Positions 22,469 to 32,104 of a stretch of DNA of 64,000 nt are shown here, one piece after another. The position numbers and the translations under genes are program-made. Source of the stretch: Nocardioides sp. Arc9.136 (lineage in GTDB: Bacteria; Actinomycetota; Actinomycetes; Propionibacteriales; Nocardioidaceae); assembly GCF_030506255.1 (NCBI RefSeq), contig NZ_CP113431.1, positions 2,108,001 through 2,172,000 on the forward strand, given 5' to 3'. Under the pieces are notes generated by a model that did no database searches, was not told the DNA's origin, and was given only the letters and a program-made list of their open reading frames with translations. Each line of letters begins with the position of its first letter. Positions within the stretch are counted from its first letter, which is position 1.

Positions 22469-23353
22469 CTAGGCCGGGTCGGCGGGCGCCTCTCCGACCG
22501 CGTCGGGCCGTGGCAGCGGCGGGGGAGTGCCCCCGAACTCCGGGCACAGGGACTGGTGCCGGCACCAGTCGCACAACCGGCTGCGCCGCGGCCGCCAGTC
22601 GCCGGTCTCCTCCGCGGAGCGGATCGCGCGCCAGATGGCCTCGACCTTCCGCTCGGTGGCGAGCAGCTCGGCCTCGTCGGGCCGGTAGCGCAGGATCTCC
22701 CCGTTGCCGAGGTAGACCAGCTGCAGCACCGCGGGGACGGCGCCGCGGGTGCGCCAGAGCACGAGCGCGTAGAACTTCATCTGGAACAGCGCCTTGGCCT
22801 CGAAGCCGGCGGCCGGCGCGCGGCCGGTCTTGTAGTCGACGATCCGGATCGACCCGTCGGGCGCGACGTCGACCCGGTCCACGAACCCGCGCAGCAGCAG
22901 CCGCGAGTCGAGCAGGCTCTCGACGTACACCTCGCGCTCGGCCGGCTCCAGCCGCTGGGGGTCCTCGAGGGTGAAGTACCGGTCCAGGACCGTCGCGCAC
23001 GAGGCGAGCCAGGCGGCCACCTCGGGACCTTCCTCGCCGAACAGCTCGGCCATGGCCGGCTCGTCCTCGCGCAGCTGCTCCCAGGCCGGCACCAGCATGT
23101 CGCGCGCCTGCTCGGGGGTCCGCTGCACGGCGGGCAGGTCGAAGAGGTCCTCGAGCACCTTGTGCACCACGGTGCCGCGGACCTGCTGCTCCGACGGCGG
23201 CTCCGGGAGCCGGTCGATCGTCCGGAACCGGTAGAGCAGCGGGCAGGTCAGGAAGTCCCCGGCGCGGCTCGGCGAGAGCGCACCGAGGACCTCCACGCCG
23301 TCCACGGGCGTCGAGACCCGCTCGGCGGGTGACACGGCCTGCTGCACGCTCAT
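22469..23353 (-). CDS. RecB family PD-(D/E)XK nuclease
   Basis: A 294-residue nuclease resembling the C-terminal domain of RecB/AddB. It has an N-terminal Cys37 (DFLTCPLLYRF), the core GFVDRVDVAPDGSIRIVDYKTG containing the D...DYK active-site residues, and a C-terminal Cys cluster RLCDWCRHQSLCPEF. Four cysteines in this arrangement bind a 4Fe-4S cluster in related enzymes. It is a stand-alone exonuclease-like protein as in Mycobacterium (Rv2119 position). TAGGGT ends 7 nt before ATG 23353, suggesting a leaderless mRNA. It converges with the response regulator gene (4-nt gap) and is divergent from the site-2 protease. Confidence 0.88.
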   Translation of the reverse strand: MSVQQAVSPAERVSTPVDGVEVLGALSPSRAGDFLTCPLLYRFRTIDRLPEPPSEQQVRGTVVHKVLEDLFDLPAVQRTPEQARDMLVPAWEQLREDEPAMAELFGEEGPEVAAWLASCATVLDRYFTLEDPQRLEPAEREVYVESLLDSRLLLRGFVDRVDVAPDGSIRIVDYKTGRAPAAGFEAKALFQMKFYALVLWRTRGAVPAVLQLVYLGNGEILRYRPDEAELLATERKVEAIWRAIRSAEETGDWRPRRSRLCDWCRHQSLCPEFGGTPPPLPRPDAVGEAPADPA

Positions 23354-23425
23354 GGGGAGGACCCTAGGTGAGGGCACCGACGGTCCAGCGCACCCCGGCC
23401 GGGGAGCCCCCGATACCCTGGCGTC

Positions 23426-24595
23426 GTGGCCGACCCCGAACCTCCCGGCGACGGCCGGGCGACCACCCGCAGGACGACGAGCCGCGCCCCGGGGACGTTG
23501 CGGCTCGGGACCATCGCCGGGGCCGACGTCCTGGTGTCGTCCTCCTGGTTCGTCGTCGCGGCGCTGATCGCCGTGGTGACCGCTCCGCGCGTCGAGCAGG
23601 TCGAGCCCGGCCTCGGACCGCTCGCCTACGTCGCCGGCTTCGCCTTCGCGGTGGTGCTCTACCTCTCCGTCCTGCTGCACGAGGCCTCGCACGCCGTCAT
23701 GGCGAAGCGGTACGGCTTCCCGATCAGCTCGATCACCCTGCACTTCCTGGGTGGCATGACGCAGATCGAGGCGGAGGCGACCAAGCCCCGCCAGGAGTTC
23801 GCGATCGCGGTCGTCGGTCCGCTGACCTCGATCGCGGTCGGGATCGCCGCCCTCGGACTGTGGTTCGTGGTGCCCGGCGGGCTCCTCGGGCTCGCGGTCG
23901 AGGGCCTCGCGTTCGCCAACCTCCTGGTCGGCGTGCTCAACCTGGTCCCCGGCCTCCCGCTGGACGGGGGCCGGGTCCTCAAGGCCGCCGTCTGGGGCGC
24001 GACTCACGACGCGCACCGCGGCACGATCGCCGCCGGCTGGGGCGGGCGGGTGACCGCCGTCCTCGTGCTCCTGTGGCCGTGGGCGCTCGAGCCGCTGTTC
24101 GGGGAGCCGCCGCGCCCGCTGGACTTCGTCCTGGCCTTCGTCGTCGCGCTCTTCCTCTGGTCCGGGGCGACCGCCGCCATCGCCTCGGCGCGGATGCGGC
24201 GTCGGCTGCCCCGGCTGGTCGCGCGGGACCTGGCGAGGCGCGCCCTCGAGGTGCCGGCCGAGCTGCCCCTCGCCGAGGCGGTGCGCCGCGCGCAGGACGC
24301 CCGGGCGGGCAGCATCGTCACCGTGACCTCGGCGGGCAGTCCCGTCGGGCTGGTCAACGAGGCCGCGCTGCTGGCGACCCCCGAGGACCGTCGGCCGTGG
24401 GTCGCGACCTCGACGGTGGCCCGCACGCTCGAGGACGGCCTGCGGCTGCCCGCGTCCCTGTCCGGGGAGGAGCTGGTGCGGGCGATCAGCCGGACGCCGG
24501 CCGCGGAGTACCTCCTGGTCGAGCCGGACGGGGCGGTGTTCGGCGTGCTCTCCACCGCCGACGTCGATCGCGCGTTCCGGGAGACCCCCCACTAG
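23426..24595 (+). CDS. M50 site-2 protease with CBS domains
   Basis: A 389-residue intramembrane zinc protease of the family that cleaves membrane-bound regulators such as anti-sigma factors. It has several TM segments, the HExxH motif H85-E-A-S-H89, and the third ligand region LVPGLPLDGGRVL (NxxPxxxLDGG type). The C-terminal about 130 residues resemble a CBS pair (LPLAEAVRRAQDARAGSIVTV...), which usually binds adenine nucleotides. No PDZ domain is seen. TACCCT ends 6 nt before GTG 23426. It starts 72 bp from the divergent RecB-like gene and is followed 11 nt later by trmI, which has its own -10. Confidence 0.9.
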   Translation: MADPEPPGDGRATTRRTTSRAPGTLRLGTIAGADVLVSSSWFVVAALIAVVTAPRVEQVEPGLGPLAYVAGFAFAVVLYLSVLLHEASHAVMAKRYGFPISSITLHFLGGMTQIEAEATKPRQEFAIAVVGPLTSIAVGIAALGLWFVVPGGLLGLAVEGLAFANLLVGVLNLVPGLPLDGGRVLKAAVWGATHDAHRGTIAAGWGGRVTAVLVLLWPWALEPLFGEPPRPLDFVLAFVVALFLWSGATAAIASARMRRRLPRLVARDLARRALEVPAELPLAEAVRRAQDARAGSIVTVTSAGSPVGLVNEAALLATPEDRRPWVATSTVARTLEDGLRLPASLSGEELVRAISRTPAAEYLLVEPDGAVFGVLSTADVDRAFRETPH

Positions 24596-24605
24596 GGTTC
24601 CGCGC

Positions 24606-25571
24606 ATGCCCGACGCCCTTCCCGACGTGAACCGTGACGCCTGGTCGGGGGTCCACCGCGGCCCCCTCCGCGAGGGGGAGTGGGTGCGGCTGACCGACCA
24701 GAAGGGTCGCCGCCACAACTTCGAGCTCGTGGCGGGCAAGCGCTTCTTCTCCAACCGCGGACACCTCGAGCACGACGAGCTCATCGGGCGCGAGGAGGGC
24801 TTCACCGTCACCTCCTCCGCCGGCGGCGAGTACCTCGTCTTCCGGCCCCTGCTCTCGGAGTTCGTCGTCTCGATGCCGCGCGGCGCCGCGGTGGTCTACC
24901 CGAAGGACGCCGCGCAGATCGTCGCGATGGCCGACATCTTCCCCGGCGCCCACGTCGTCGAGGCCGGCGTCGGCTCGGGCGCGCTGACCTGCTCGCTGCT
25001 GCGCGCCGTCGGGCCCTTCGGCAAGGTCTCGTCCTACGAGCGCCGCGAGGAGTTCGCCGACGTCGCCCGGAAGAACGTCACCCAGTTCTTCGGCGACCCC
25101 GAGGGCCGGACCCACCCCGCCTGGCAGCTCACCCTCGGCGACCTCGCCGAGGCGCTGCCCGCCTCCGGCGAGCGTTGCGACCGGATCATCCTCGACATGC
25201 TCGCGCCGTGGGAGTGCCTGGACGCCGCCGCCGACGCGCTGGTGCCCGGCGGGATCGTCTGCGCGTACGTCGCCACCACGACGCAGCTGTCGCGGTTCGT
25301 CGAGACGGTGCGGCTCCACGGCGGGTTCACCGAGCCGCAGCCGTGGGAGTCGCTCGTGCGCGACTGGCACGTCGAGGGCCTCGCGGTGCGACCCGGCCAC
25401 AAGATGATCGGCCACACGGCGTTCCTCGTCACCGCACGCCGGATGGCCCCCGGCCAGCGGCCGCCGCTGAAGAAGCGGCGCCCGGCGCCCGGCGCGTACG
25501 GCCCCGACTACACCGGTCCCCGGCCCCCCGGCGTCCCGGTGGAGGAGCCCTCGGAGCCCTCGGACGCCTGA
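24606..25571 (+). CDS. trmI: tRNA (adenine58-N1)-methyltransferase
   Basis: A 321-residue class I methyltransferase that makes m1A58 in the T loop of tRNAs. An N-terminal beta domain (1-95) precedes the SAM motif VVEAGVGSGALTCSLL (about 116-131), the acidic SYERREEFADVARKN segment, and motif IV ILDMLAPWE. The last about 40 residues are Pro-rich. The gene precedes arc in most actinobacteria, as here. TAGGGT at 24593-24598 ends 7 nt before ATG, suggesting leaderless transcription. Confidence 0.93.
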   Translation: MPDALPDVNRDAWSGVHRGPLREGEWVRLTDQKGRRHNFELVAGKRFFSNRGHLEHDELIGREEGFTVTSSAGGEYLVFRPLLSEFVVSMPRGAAVVYPKDAAQIVAMADIFPGAHVVEAGVGSGALTCSLLRAVGPFGKVSSYERREEFADVARKNVTQFFGDPEGRTHPAWQLTLGDLAEALPASGERCDRIILDMLAPWECLDAAADALVPGGIVCAYVATTTQLSRFVETVRLHGGFTEPQPWESLVRDWHVEGLAVRPGHKMIGHTAFLVTARRMAPGQRPPLKKRRPAPGAYGPDYTGPRPPGVPVEEPSEPSDA

Positions 25572-25616
25572 GGCGCCACCGCAACCGATTCGTGACCAAC
25601 CGGGCGGGTTGAGCCC

Positions 25617-25644
25617 TTCCGTTGTCGGCGACCGCAGGTAGGGT
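25617..25644 (+). promoter_or_regulatory. arc: putative promoter of arc
   Basis: TTCCGT (25617-25622), a 16-nt spacer and TAGGGT (25639-25644) precede a leader that carries GAGGAGGT before the arc ATG. Confidence 0.4.
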
Positions 25645-25668
25645 CGCCAGACACGAGGAGGTGCGCCG

Positions 25669-27447
25669 ATGACATCTGACATCCCTAGCTCAGGCAGCAG
25701 CAACCCGGGTGGACGCAGCCCGGAGGAGCTCGCGAGCCAGGTCCGCTTCCTGGAGGCCGAGGTCGGTGACCTCCGCCGCCGGCTCGGCGACTCCCCGTCG
25801 CACCACCGCGGCCTCGAGCTGCGCCTGGCCGACGCCCAGCGCTCGCTGGCGGCGGTGACGTCGCAGAACGAGCGCCTGGCCAGCACGCTGCGCGAGGCCC
25901 GCGACCAGATCATGAAGCTCAAGGAGGAGGTCGACCGGCTGGCCCAGCCGCCGGCCGGCTTCGGCACGTTCCTGGCCCGCAACGACGACGACTCGATCGA
26001 CGTCTTCACCGGCGGGCGCAAGCTCCGGGTCAACGTCAGCCCCAGCGTTGACCTCGACACCCTGCGCCGCGGCCAGGAGGTCATGCTCAACGAGGCGCTG
26101 AACGTCGTCGCCGCGCTCGACTTCGAGCAGGTGGGTGAGGTCGTGATGTTCAAGGAGCTGCTCGCCGACGGCGATCGCGCGCTCGTCATCGCCAACGCCG
26201 ACGAGGAGCGGGTCGTCCGGATCGCCGAGCCGCTGCGCGAGGAGACCATCCGGGCCGGCGACAGCCTCCTGCTGGACTCCCGCGCCGGCTACGTCTACGA
26301 GAAGGTCCCGAAGTCGGAGGTCGAGGAGCTCGTCCTCGAGGAGGTCCCCGACATCGCCTACGAGTCGATCGGTGGCCTCGGCGGCCAGATCGAGCAGATC
26401 CAGGACGCCGTCGAGCTGCCCTACCTCTACCCCGAGCTCTTCCGCGAGCACGAGCTCAAGCCGCCCAAGGGCGTGCTGCTCTACGGCCCTCCCGGCTGCG
26501 GCAAGACGCTCATCGCCAAGGCGGTCGCGAACTCGCTGGCCAAGAAGGTCGCCGCGCGGCACGGCGTCGACGGCGCCGGCCAGGAGGTGAAGTCCTACTT
26601 CCTCAACATCAAGGGCCCCGAGCTGCTGAACAAGTACGTCGGCGAGACCGAGCGGCACATCCGCCTGGTCTTCCAGCGGGCGCGGGAGAAGGCCAGCACC
26701 GGCACTCCGGTGATCGTGTTCTTCGACGAGATGGACTCGCTGTTCCGCACGCGTGGGTCGGGCGTCTCCTCCGACGTCGAGAACACCATCGTCCCGCAGC
26801 TGCTCAGCGAGATCGACGGCGTCGAGCTGCTCGAGAACGTCCTGGTCATCGGTGCCTCCAACCGCGAGGACATGATCGACCCGGCGATCCTGCGGCCCGG
26901 CCGGCTCGACGTGAAGATCAAGATCGAGCGGCCCGACGCCGAGTCCGCCCGCGACATCTTCTCCAAGTACCTCACGCCCAACCTGCCGCTGCACGCCGAC
27001 GACCTGGCCGAGTTCGGCGGGGACCGGGAGGCGACCGTCGCCGGCATGATCCGGGCGACCGTCGAAAGGATGTACGCCGAGACCGAGGAGAACCGCTTCC
27101 TCGAGGTCACCTACGCCAACGGCGACAAGGAGGTCCTCTACTTCAAGGACTTCAACTCCGGCGCCATGATCCAGAACATCGTCGACCGCGCGAAGAAGAT
27201 GGCGATCAAGGACCTGCTCGACCACGAGCAGCGTGGTCTGCGGATCGCGCACCTGCTGCAGGCGTGCGTGGACGAGTTCAAGGAGAACGAGGACCTCCCG
27301 AACACCACGAACCCCGACGACTGGGCGCGGATCTCGGGCAAGAAGGGCGAGCGGATCGTCTTCATCCGCACGCTCATCAGCGGGAAGCAGGGCACCGAGC
27401 CGGGTCGTTCGATCGACACCGTGTCCAACACCGGTCAGTACCTCTGA
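25669..27447 (+). CDS. arc: proteasome-associated ATPase Arc/Mpa
   Basis: A 592-residue AAA+ ring ATPase that captures pupylated proteins, unfolds them and feeds them to the 20S proteasome. It has an N-terminal coiled coil (about 20-90) that binds Pup, an OB domain pair (about 95-240), Walker A G273-P-P-G-C-G-K-T280, Walker B V350-F-F-D-E354, and the C-terminal Q590-Y-L592 that docks into the proteasome alpha ring. ATG at 25669 follows GAGGAGGT. A perfect 14-bp hairpin ends the transcript. The rest of the system starts 1.3 kb downstream with dop. Confidence 0.97.
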   Translation: MTSDIPSSGSSNPGGRSPEELASQVRFLEAEVGDLRRRLGDSPSHHRGLELRLADAQRSLAAVTSQNERLASTLREARDQIMKLKEEVDRLAQPPAGFGTFLARNDDDSIDVFTGGRKLRVNVSPSVDLDTLRRGQEVMLNEALNVVAALDFEQVGEVVMFKELLADGDRALVIANADEERVVRIAEPLREETIRAGDSLLLDSRAGYVYEKVPKSEVEELVLEEVPDIAYESIGGLGGQIEQIQDAVELPYLYPELFREHELKPPKGVLLYGPPGCGKTLIAKAVANSLAKKVAARHGVDGAGQEVKSYFLNIKGPELLNKYVGETERHIRLVFQRAREKASTGTPVIVFFDEMDSLFRTRGSGVSSDVENTIVPQLLSEIDGVELLENVLVIGASNREDMIDPAILRPGRLDVKIKIERPDAESARDIFSKYLTPNLPLHADDLAEFGGDREATVAGMIRATVERMYAETEENRFLEVTYANGDKEVLYFKDFNSGAMIQNIVDRAKKMAIKDLLDHEQRGLRIAHLLQACVDEFKENEDLPNTTNPDDWARISGKKGERIVFIRTLISGKQGTEPGRSIDTVSNTGQYL

Positions 27448-27453
27448 CCGTTC

Positions 27454-27487
27454 GCGCCGGGACCGTTGCGGGTAACGGTCCCGGCGC
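27454..27487 (+). terminator. terminator after arc
   Basis: A perfect 14-bp stem (27454-27467 with 27474-27487; arms GCGCCGGGACCGTT) with a 6-nt loop lies 6 nt after the arc stop codon. It separates arc from the small peptide gene. Confidence 0.75.
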
Positions 27488-27528
27488 GGCGGCACACCCC
27501 CGAGGCCGCCCGGAGAAAGGACACCCCT

Positions 27529-27606
27529 GTGTTGAAGATCCTGCTCATCGTGCTCGTGGTCCTGGCGATCCTGTACGTCGCCTCGATGCTGCTCCGGCGC
27601 CGCTAG
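27529..27606 (+). CDS. 25-residue single-span membrane peptide
   Basis: A short ORF with a good ribosome site (GGAG/AAAGGA at 27512-27521, 7 nt before GTG). The peptide is almost entirely one hydrophobic helix (LKILLIVLVVLAILYVASM, residues 2-20) followed by LLRRR, so Arg residues would stay inside the cytoplasm. A second start, TTG, follows directly. It sits between the arc terminator and the convergent YbaK-like gene, with which it shares the CTAG at its stop. No homologue is known to me. The SD, position and hydrophobic pattern favour a real gene over chance. Confidence 0.5.
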   Translation: MLKILLIVLVVLAILYVASMLLRRR

Positions 27607-28097
27607 GCGCCGTCGCCGGCCGGTTCGGTGACGTCGGCGACCTGCGCGCCCACCGCGGCGACCAGGTCGTCGGCGTCGACCGACAGCCCGGCGCCGGGCT
27701 CGCCGGCGCCGACCGAGATCCGTCCGCGCACCCGGGTGTCGGCGATGACAGGCAGCGCGGTCCGGCTGCCCAGCGGGGTGATCGTCCCTCGGCGGTAGCC
27801 GGTCACCTCGAACGCCTCGTCGGCGGAGGCCATCGTCAGCCGGTTGACGGCGAGGAGCGCGCGCAGCCGGGGCCAGGAGATCTGCCGGTCCCCGGGCACC
27901 AGCAGGAACCGGTGGTCACCCGCCGACACCCGCACCACCATGGTCTTCACCAGCTGTCGCGGCTCGACGCCGCGGGCGACGGCCGCCTCCGCCAGCGACG
28001 CGGCCGGCCCGTGCCGCACCACCTCGTGCTCGAGCCCCAGCCGCCGGGCGGCCGCTGCGACACGCTCGGCCCCCGTGAGCTGCTGGTCCTCGCTCAC
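27603..28097 (-). CDS. YbaK/EbsC-like aminoacyl-tRNA editing protein
   Basis: A 164-residue member of the YbaK/ProX superfamily, which hydrolyses mischarged aminoacyl-tRNAs such as Cys-tRNA(Pro) or Ala-tRNA(Pro). The core elements are LAEAAVARGVEPRQLVKTMV with the conserved Lys, then a beta core ending in the G-x-x-P loop (RRGTITPLGSRTALPV). Specificity is not resolvable. GTG at 28097 overlaps the stop of the upstream methyltransferase by 4 nt (GTGA), so the two form an operon. The stop overlaps that of the convergent 25-residue peptide gene. Confidence 0.82.
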   Translation of the reverse strand: MSEDQQLTGAERVAAAARRLGLEHEVVRHGPAASLAEAAVARGVEPRQLVKTMVVRVSAGDHRFLLVPGDRQISWPRLRALLAVNRLTMASADEAFEVTGYRRGTITPLGSRTALPVIADTRVRGRISVGAGEPGAGLSVDADDLVAAVGAQVADVTEPAGDGA

Positions 28098-28717
28098 GGC
28101 GCCACCGCCCGGCCGACGAAGCAGTGGGTCCAGGGCCGGCTCACAGCGGGGCCGGGCAGCCCCACCTCGGTCAGCTCCTCCACCACCAGCCCGGCCGCCT
28201 CGACGAGCGCGGGCACGTCGCGGCTGAGGTGGCACCCACCGCACACCGTCCGCTGCACCGGGTCGAGCCGTCGCTGCCACCGGGCCACCCGGTCGTCCGG
28301 CGCCAACCCGTGCTCGAGGAGGTGCAGCGCGCCGCCGGGTCGCAGCACGCGACGTACCTCCGCCAGCGCGGCCGCGGGGTCGGGGACGGTGCACAGCGTG
28401 AAGGTCGTCAACGCGGCGTCGTACGACGCGTCGGGTGCGTCGAGCCGCTGCCCGTCGAGGCCGGCCCGGCGCACCGGGACCCGACCCGCTCCACGGCGCC
28501 CGGCCGACAGCTCCCAGCCGACGTCGGACGGCTCCACCGCGTCGACCGACGCCACCGACGTGGGGTAGCAGGGCAGGTTGAGCCCGCTGCCGAACCCGAT
28601 CTCCAGGACCCGCCCGGACAGGCCCTCGCAGGCCGCCTCCCGCAGCACGGTCACGTCGGCGCCGGCGAGCGCCCGGTCGGTCAGGTGCGGGACGACCCGC
28701 TCGGTCCACAGGCCCAT
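28094..28717 (-). CDS. class I SAM-dependent methyltransferase
   Basis: A 207-residue methyltransferase of the UbiE/phospholipid-methyltransferase type. SAM motif I is VLEIGFGSGLNLP (about 37-49), an acidic motif II region follows (VDAVEPSD), then the motif DAALTTFTLCTVPD and VLRPGGALHLLEHG. The C-terminus has CGGCHLSRD, a pair of cysteines typical of this subfamily. Substrate unknown. TAGGCT (28724-28729) ends 6 nt before ATG. It is divergent from dop with 39 bp between start codons, and each gene has its own -10. Confidence 0.85.
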   Translation of the reverse strand: MGLWTERVVPHLTDRALAGADVTVLREAACEGLSGRVLEIGFGSGLNLPCYPTSVASVDAVEPSDVGWELSAGRRGAGRVPVRRAGLDGQRLDAPDASYDAALTTFTLCTVPDPAAALAEVRRVLRPGGALHLLEHGLAPDDRVARWQRRLDPVQRTVCGGCHLSRDVPALVEAAGLVVEELTEVGLPGPAVSRPWTHCFVGRAVAP

Positions 28718-28723
28718 CCCGGC

Positions 28724-28750
28724 AGCCTAGGCCCGCCCGCCCCGTAGGCT
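28724..28750. promoter_or_regulatory. back-to-back leaderless promoters of methyltransferase and dop
   Basis: TAGGCT on the minus strand (28724-28729) serves the methyltransferase start at 28717. TAGGCT on the plus strand (28745-28750) serves the dop start at 28757. Both end 6 nt before the start codon, and the two -10 elements are only 15 bp apart. Confidence 0.5.
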
Positions 28751-28756
28751 CGGGCC

Positions 28757-30265
28757 ATGAGCGTGCGGCGCGTGATGGGCACCGAGGTGGAGTACGGCAT
28801 CTCGGTGACCGGCCAGCCCCTGGCCAACCCGATGGTCGCCTCCTCGCAGGTGGTCAACGCCTACGCGTCCGCGACCACTCAGGCCCGCCGCGCCCGGTGG
28901 GACTTCGAGGAGGAGTCGCCGCTGCGCGACGCCCGCGGGTTTGACATGTCCCGCCAGGTCGCCGACGCCAGCCAGCTCACCGACGAGGACCTCGGGCTCG
29001 CCAACATCATCCTGACCAACGGCGCCCGGCTCTACGTGGACCACGCCCACCCGGAGTACTCCACACCGGAGGTCACCACCCCGCTCGACATCGTCCGCTG
29101 GGACAAGGCGGGGGAGCAGGTGATGCTCGACGCCCAGCGCCGGGCCGCGCAGCTGCCGGGGGGCGCGCCGATCGCGCTGTACAAGAACAACACCGACGGC
29201 AAGGGCGCGTCGTACGGCGCGCACGAGAACTACCTGATGCGCCGGTCGACGCCGTTCGCCGAGATCGTCCGGCACCTGACGCCGTTCTTCGTGAGCCGCC
29301 AGGTGGTCGCGGGCGCCGGGCGCGTGGGCATCGGCCAGGACGGCCGCACCCACGGTTTCCAGGTCAGCCAGCGTTCGGACTTCTTCGAGGTCGAGGTCGG
29401 CCTCGAGACGACGCTCAAGCGGCCGATCATCAACACCCGCGACGAGCCGCACGCCGATCCCGAGAAGTACCGCCGGCTGCACGTCATCATCGGCGACGCC
29501 AACCTGGCGGAGGTCTCGACGTACCTCAAGGTCGGCACCACCGCGCTGGTGCTGTCGATGATCGAGGACCGGTTCATCACCGTCGACCTGACCGTGGACG
29601 GGCCGGTCTCGGCGCTGCGCGCGGTCTCCCACGACCCGACCCTGAAGCAGACCGTCACGCTCCGCGACGGCCGCCGCCTGACCGCCGTCCAGCTCCAGCT
29701 GGAGTACCTCGACCTCGCCCGCAAGTACGTCGAGGACCGGTACGGCGCCGACGCCGACGCCCAGACCCTCGACGTGCTCGCCCGCTGGGAGTCGGTGCTC
29801 GACCGGCTCGAGCGCGACCCGATGCTCTGCGCGCGCGAGCTGGACTGGGTCGCGAAGCTCAAGCTGCTGGAGTCCTACCGCTCCCGCGACGGGCTGGACT
29901 GGGACGACGCCAAGCTGGCTCTGATAGACCTCCAGTACTCCGACATCCGCCCCGAGAAGGGGCTCTACGCCAAGCTCGTCGCCGGCGGCCGCATCGAGCG
30001 GCTGCTCGACGACGCGGCGGTGGTCGCCGCGATGCACGACCCTCCGGAGGACACCCGCGCCTACTTCCGCGGGCGCTGCCTGGAGAAGTACGCCGAGCAC
30101 GTCGCCGCGGCGTCCTGGGACTCGGTCATCTTCGACCTGCCCGGTCGCGAGTCGCTGCAGCGCGTGCCGACCATCGACCCGTTGCGGGGCAGCCGCGCGC
30201 ACGTCGGGGCGCTGCTGGACCGATGTGAGACGGCCGAGGACTTGTTCACCGCTCTCACCCGCTGA
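28757..30265 (+). CDS. dop: Pup deamidase/depupylase
   Basis: This 502-residue enzyme converts the C-terminal Gln of Pup to Glu and also removes Pup from substrates. It shares the glutamine-synthetase-like fold with Paf[11 protein letters not shown] (metal-binding Glu near residue 10), catalytic Asp95 in [32 protein letters not shown], and [18 protein letters not shown]. The residues 40-80 insertion (Dop loop), absent from PafA at 32701, identifies it as Dop. ATG at 28757 has TAGGCT 6 nt upstream. pup follows after 17 nt. Confidence 0.96.
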   Translation: MSVRRVMGTEVEYGISVTGQPLANPMVASSQVVNAYASATTQARRARWDFEEESPLRDARGFDMSRQVADASQLTDEDLGLANIILTNGARLYVDHAHPEYSTPEVTTPLDIVRWDKAGEQVMLDAQRRAAQLPGGAPIALYKNNTDGKGASYGAHENYLMRRSTPFAEIVRHLTPFFVSRQVVAGAGRVGIGQDGRTHGFQVSQRSDFFEVEVGLETTLKRPIINTRDEPHADPEKYRRLHVIIGDANLAEVSTYLKVGTTALVLSMIEDRFITVDLTVDGPVSALRAVSHDPTLKQTVTLRDGRRLTAVQLQLEYLDLARKYVEDRYGADADAQTLDVLARWESVLDRLERDPMLCARELDWVAKLKLLESYRSRDGLDWDDAKLALIDLQYSDIRPEKGLYAKLVAGGRIERLLDDAAVVAAMHDPPEDTRAYFRGRCLEKYAEHVAAASWDSVIFDLPGRESLQRVPTIDPLRGSRAHVGALLDRCETAEDLFTALTR

Positions 30266-30282
30266 CTGAGTAGGGTCGAGGC

Positions 30283-30480
30283 ATGGCACAGGAGCAGAAG
30301 CAGCCGAAGAGGTCCTCGGAGACCGAGGAGGTCGTCGAGACCGCCCCGGAGACCGATGTCGCGGAGCGCAAGGAAGCCCTGGACAGCGATGTCGACGACA
30401 TCCTCGACGAGATCGACGACGTCCTCGAGACCAACGCCGAGGACTTCGTGAAGTCGTTCATCCAGAAGGGCGGCCAGTGA
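30283..30480 (+). CDS. pup: prokaryotic ubiquitin-like protein Pup
   Basis: The 65-residue tag protein for proteasomal degradation. It is acidic and disordered, with the Arc-binding helix (about 28-58; [20 protein letters not shown]) and C-terminus Gly63-Gly64-Gln65. The terminal Gln means Dop must deamidate it before PafA can use it. TAGGGT (30271-30276) ends 6 nt before ATG, so pup probably has its own leaderless promoter. Its stop overlaps the prcB GTG by GTGA. Confidence 0.97.
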   Translation: MAQEQKQPKRSSETEEVVETAPETDVAERKEALDSDVDDILDEIDDVLETNAEDFVKSFIQKGGQ

Positions 30481-31346
30481 CCGACCCCCGCCTGCCCGCT
30501 GCCTACCTGCAGCCGGGCGTCTCGTCGTTCGCCGACTTCCTCGCCGACCAGGCCCCCGACCTGCTCCCCGCGCGCCGGGCGGTGCCCCCGGGCAACGCCG
30601 GCGACCTCGCTCCGCACGGCACCACGATCGTTGCGGCGACCTTCCCGGGCGGCGTGGTGATGGCCGGTGACCGCCGCGCCACGATGGGCAACATCATCGC
30701 CCAGCGCGACATCCAGAAGGTCTTCCCAGCCGACGAGTTCTCCGCCGTCGGCATCGCCGGCACCGCCGGCCTCGCCGTCGAGATGGTGCGGCTCTTCCAG
30801 ACCGAGCTCGAGCACTACGAGAAGATCGAGGGCACCACGCTGTCGATGGACGGCAAGGCCAACCGGCTCGCCGCCCTGATCCGCGGGAACCTCGGCATGG
30901 CCATGCAGGGGCTCGCGGTCGTGCCGCTCTTCGCCGGCTACGACCTGCAGGCCGGCCAGGGCCGGATCTTCAGCTACGACGTCACCGGCGGCCGCTACGA
31001 GGAGACGGCGTTCCACTCGGTCGGCTCCGGCTCGCTGTTCGCCCGCGGGGCGCTGAAGAAGCTCTACCGCGAGGACCTCAGCCCCGAGGACTGCGTGACC
31101 GTCGTCGTCCAGGCGCTGTACGACGCCGCCGACGACGACTCCGCCACGGGCGGGCCGGACCTGACCCGCCGGATCTTCCCGGTCGTGCAGGTGATCACCG
31201 CCGAGGGCGGCCGCCGGATGTCCGACGAGGAGGTCGCCGCCATCGCCGACCGGGTGATCGCCGGGCGGATGAACCGCCCCGACGGGCCCGCCGCGCCCCT
31301 GACCGGTCCCTCGACCGGCCCCTCGACCGGAGGTGACGTGCGATGA
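30477..31346 (+). CDS. prcB: 20S proteasome beta subunit
   Basis: The 289-residue catalytic subunit of the proteasome core. A 48-residue propeptide ends in HG; self-cleavage would expose Thr49 (HG|TTIVAA), the N-terminal nucleophile. Lys in [10 protein letters not shown] and the later SVGSGSLFA region complete the active site. The C-terminal about 25 residues carry Pro/Ser/Thr repeats ([11 protein letters not shown]), a small duplication. It starts inside the pup stop and ends inside the prcA start (ATGA). Confidence 0.96.
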   Translation: MTDPRLPAAYLQPGVSSFADFLADQAPDLLPARRAVPPGNAGDLAPHGTTIVAATFPGGVVMAGDRRATMGNIIAQRDIQKVFPADEFSAVGIAGTAGLAVEMVRLFQTELEHYEKIEGTTLSMDGKANRLAALIRGNLGMAMQGLAVVPLFAGYDLQAGQGRIFSYDVTGGRYEETAFHSVGSGSLFARGALKKLYREDLSPEDCVTVVVQALYDAADDDSATGGPDLTRRIFPVVQVITAEGGRRMSDEEVAAIADRVIAGRMNRPDGPAAPLTGPSTGPSTGGDVR

Positions 31347-32101
31347 GCACCCCGTTCTACGTCTCGCCCGAGCAGCTGATGAAGGACCGGGCGGACTTCG
31401 CGCGCAAGGGCATCGCGCGCGGCCGGTCGGTCGTCGCGGTGCAGTACGCCGACGGCGTCCTGTTCGTCTCCGAGAACCCCTCCCAGGCGCTGCACAAGGT
31501 CTCCGAGATCTACGACCGGATCGCCTTCGCCGCGGTCGGGCGCTACAACGAGTTCGAGAACCTGCGGATCGCCGGCGTGCGGCTCGCCGACATGCGCGGT
31601 TACGCCTACGACCGGCGCGACGTGACCGGCCGCGGGCTGGCCAACGCCTACGCCCAGACGCTCGGCACGATCTTCTCCAGCGGCGGCGAGAAGCCCTACG
31701 AGGTGGAGATCTTCGTCGCCGAGATCGGCGACGAGCCGTCCTCGGACCAGATCTACCGCCTCACCTACGACGGCCAGGTCGCCGACGAGCACGGGTACGC
31801 CGTCATGGGCGGCGCCGCGGAGGTCGTCACCTCCCACCTCAAGCAGCACTACCGCCAGGGCGCGGGGCTCGAGGAGGCGCTCAAGACCGCGGTCGCCGCG
31901 CTCGGGCACACCGACACCGAGGACCGCGTCATCCCCGTCGACGACCTCGAGGTCGCCGTCCTGGACCGCAGCCGCGGCCAGCAGCGGAAGTTCAGCCGCC
32001 TGTCCCCGGCTCGGCTCGAGGTGCTGCTCGGCGGCCGCGGCGAGACCTCGCCGTCCCAGGTGCACCCGGAGGACGACCCGCCGGTCGCCCCGCCCGCCTG
32101 A
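31343..32101 (+). CDS. prcA: 20S proteasome alpha subunit
   Basis: A 252-residue gate and docking subunit of the core particle. The N-terminus [23 protein letters not shown] is the actinobacterial gate helix, and [16 protein letters not shown] starts the alpha/beta core. The C-terminal tail after about residue 225 is acidic and Pro-rich. It overlaps prcB by ATGA, giving the translation-coupled order pup-prcB-prcA. Unlike many actinobacteria, a 599-bp repeat array separates it from pafA. Confidence 0.96.
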   Translation: MSTPFYVSPEQLMKDRADFARKGIARGRSVVAVQYADGVLFVSENPSQALHKVSEIYDRIAFAAVGRYNEFENLRIAGVRLADMRGYAYDRRDVTGRGLANAYAQTLGTIFSSGGEKPYEVEIFVAEIGDEPSSDQIYRLTYDGQVADEHGYAVMGGAAEVVTSHLKQHYRQGAGLEEALKTAVAALGHTDTEDRVIPVDDLEVAVLDRSRGQQRKFSRLSPARLEVLLGGRGETSPSQVHPEDDPPVAPPA

Positions 32102-32104
32102 CCC

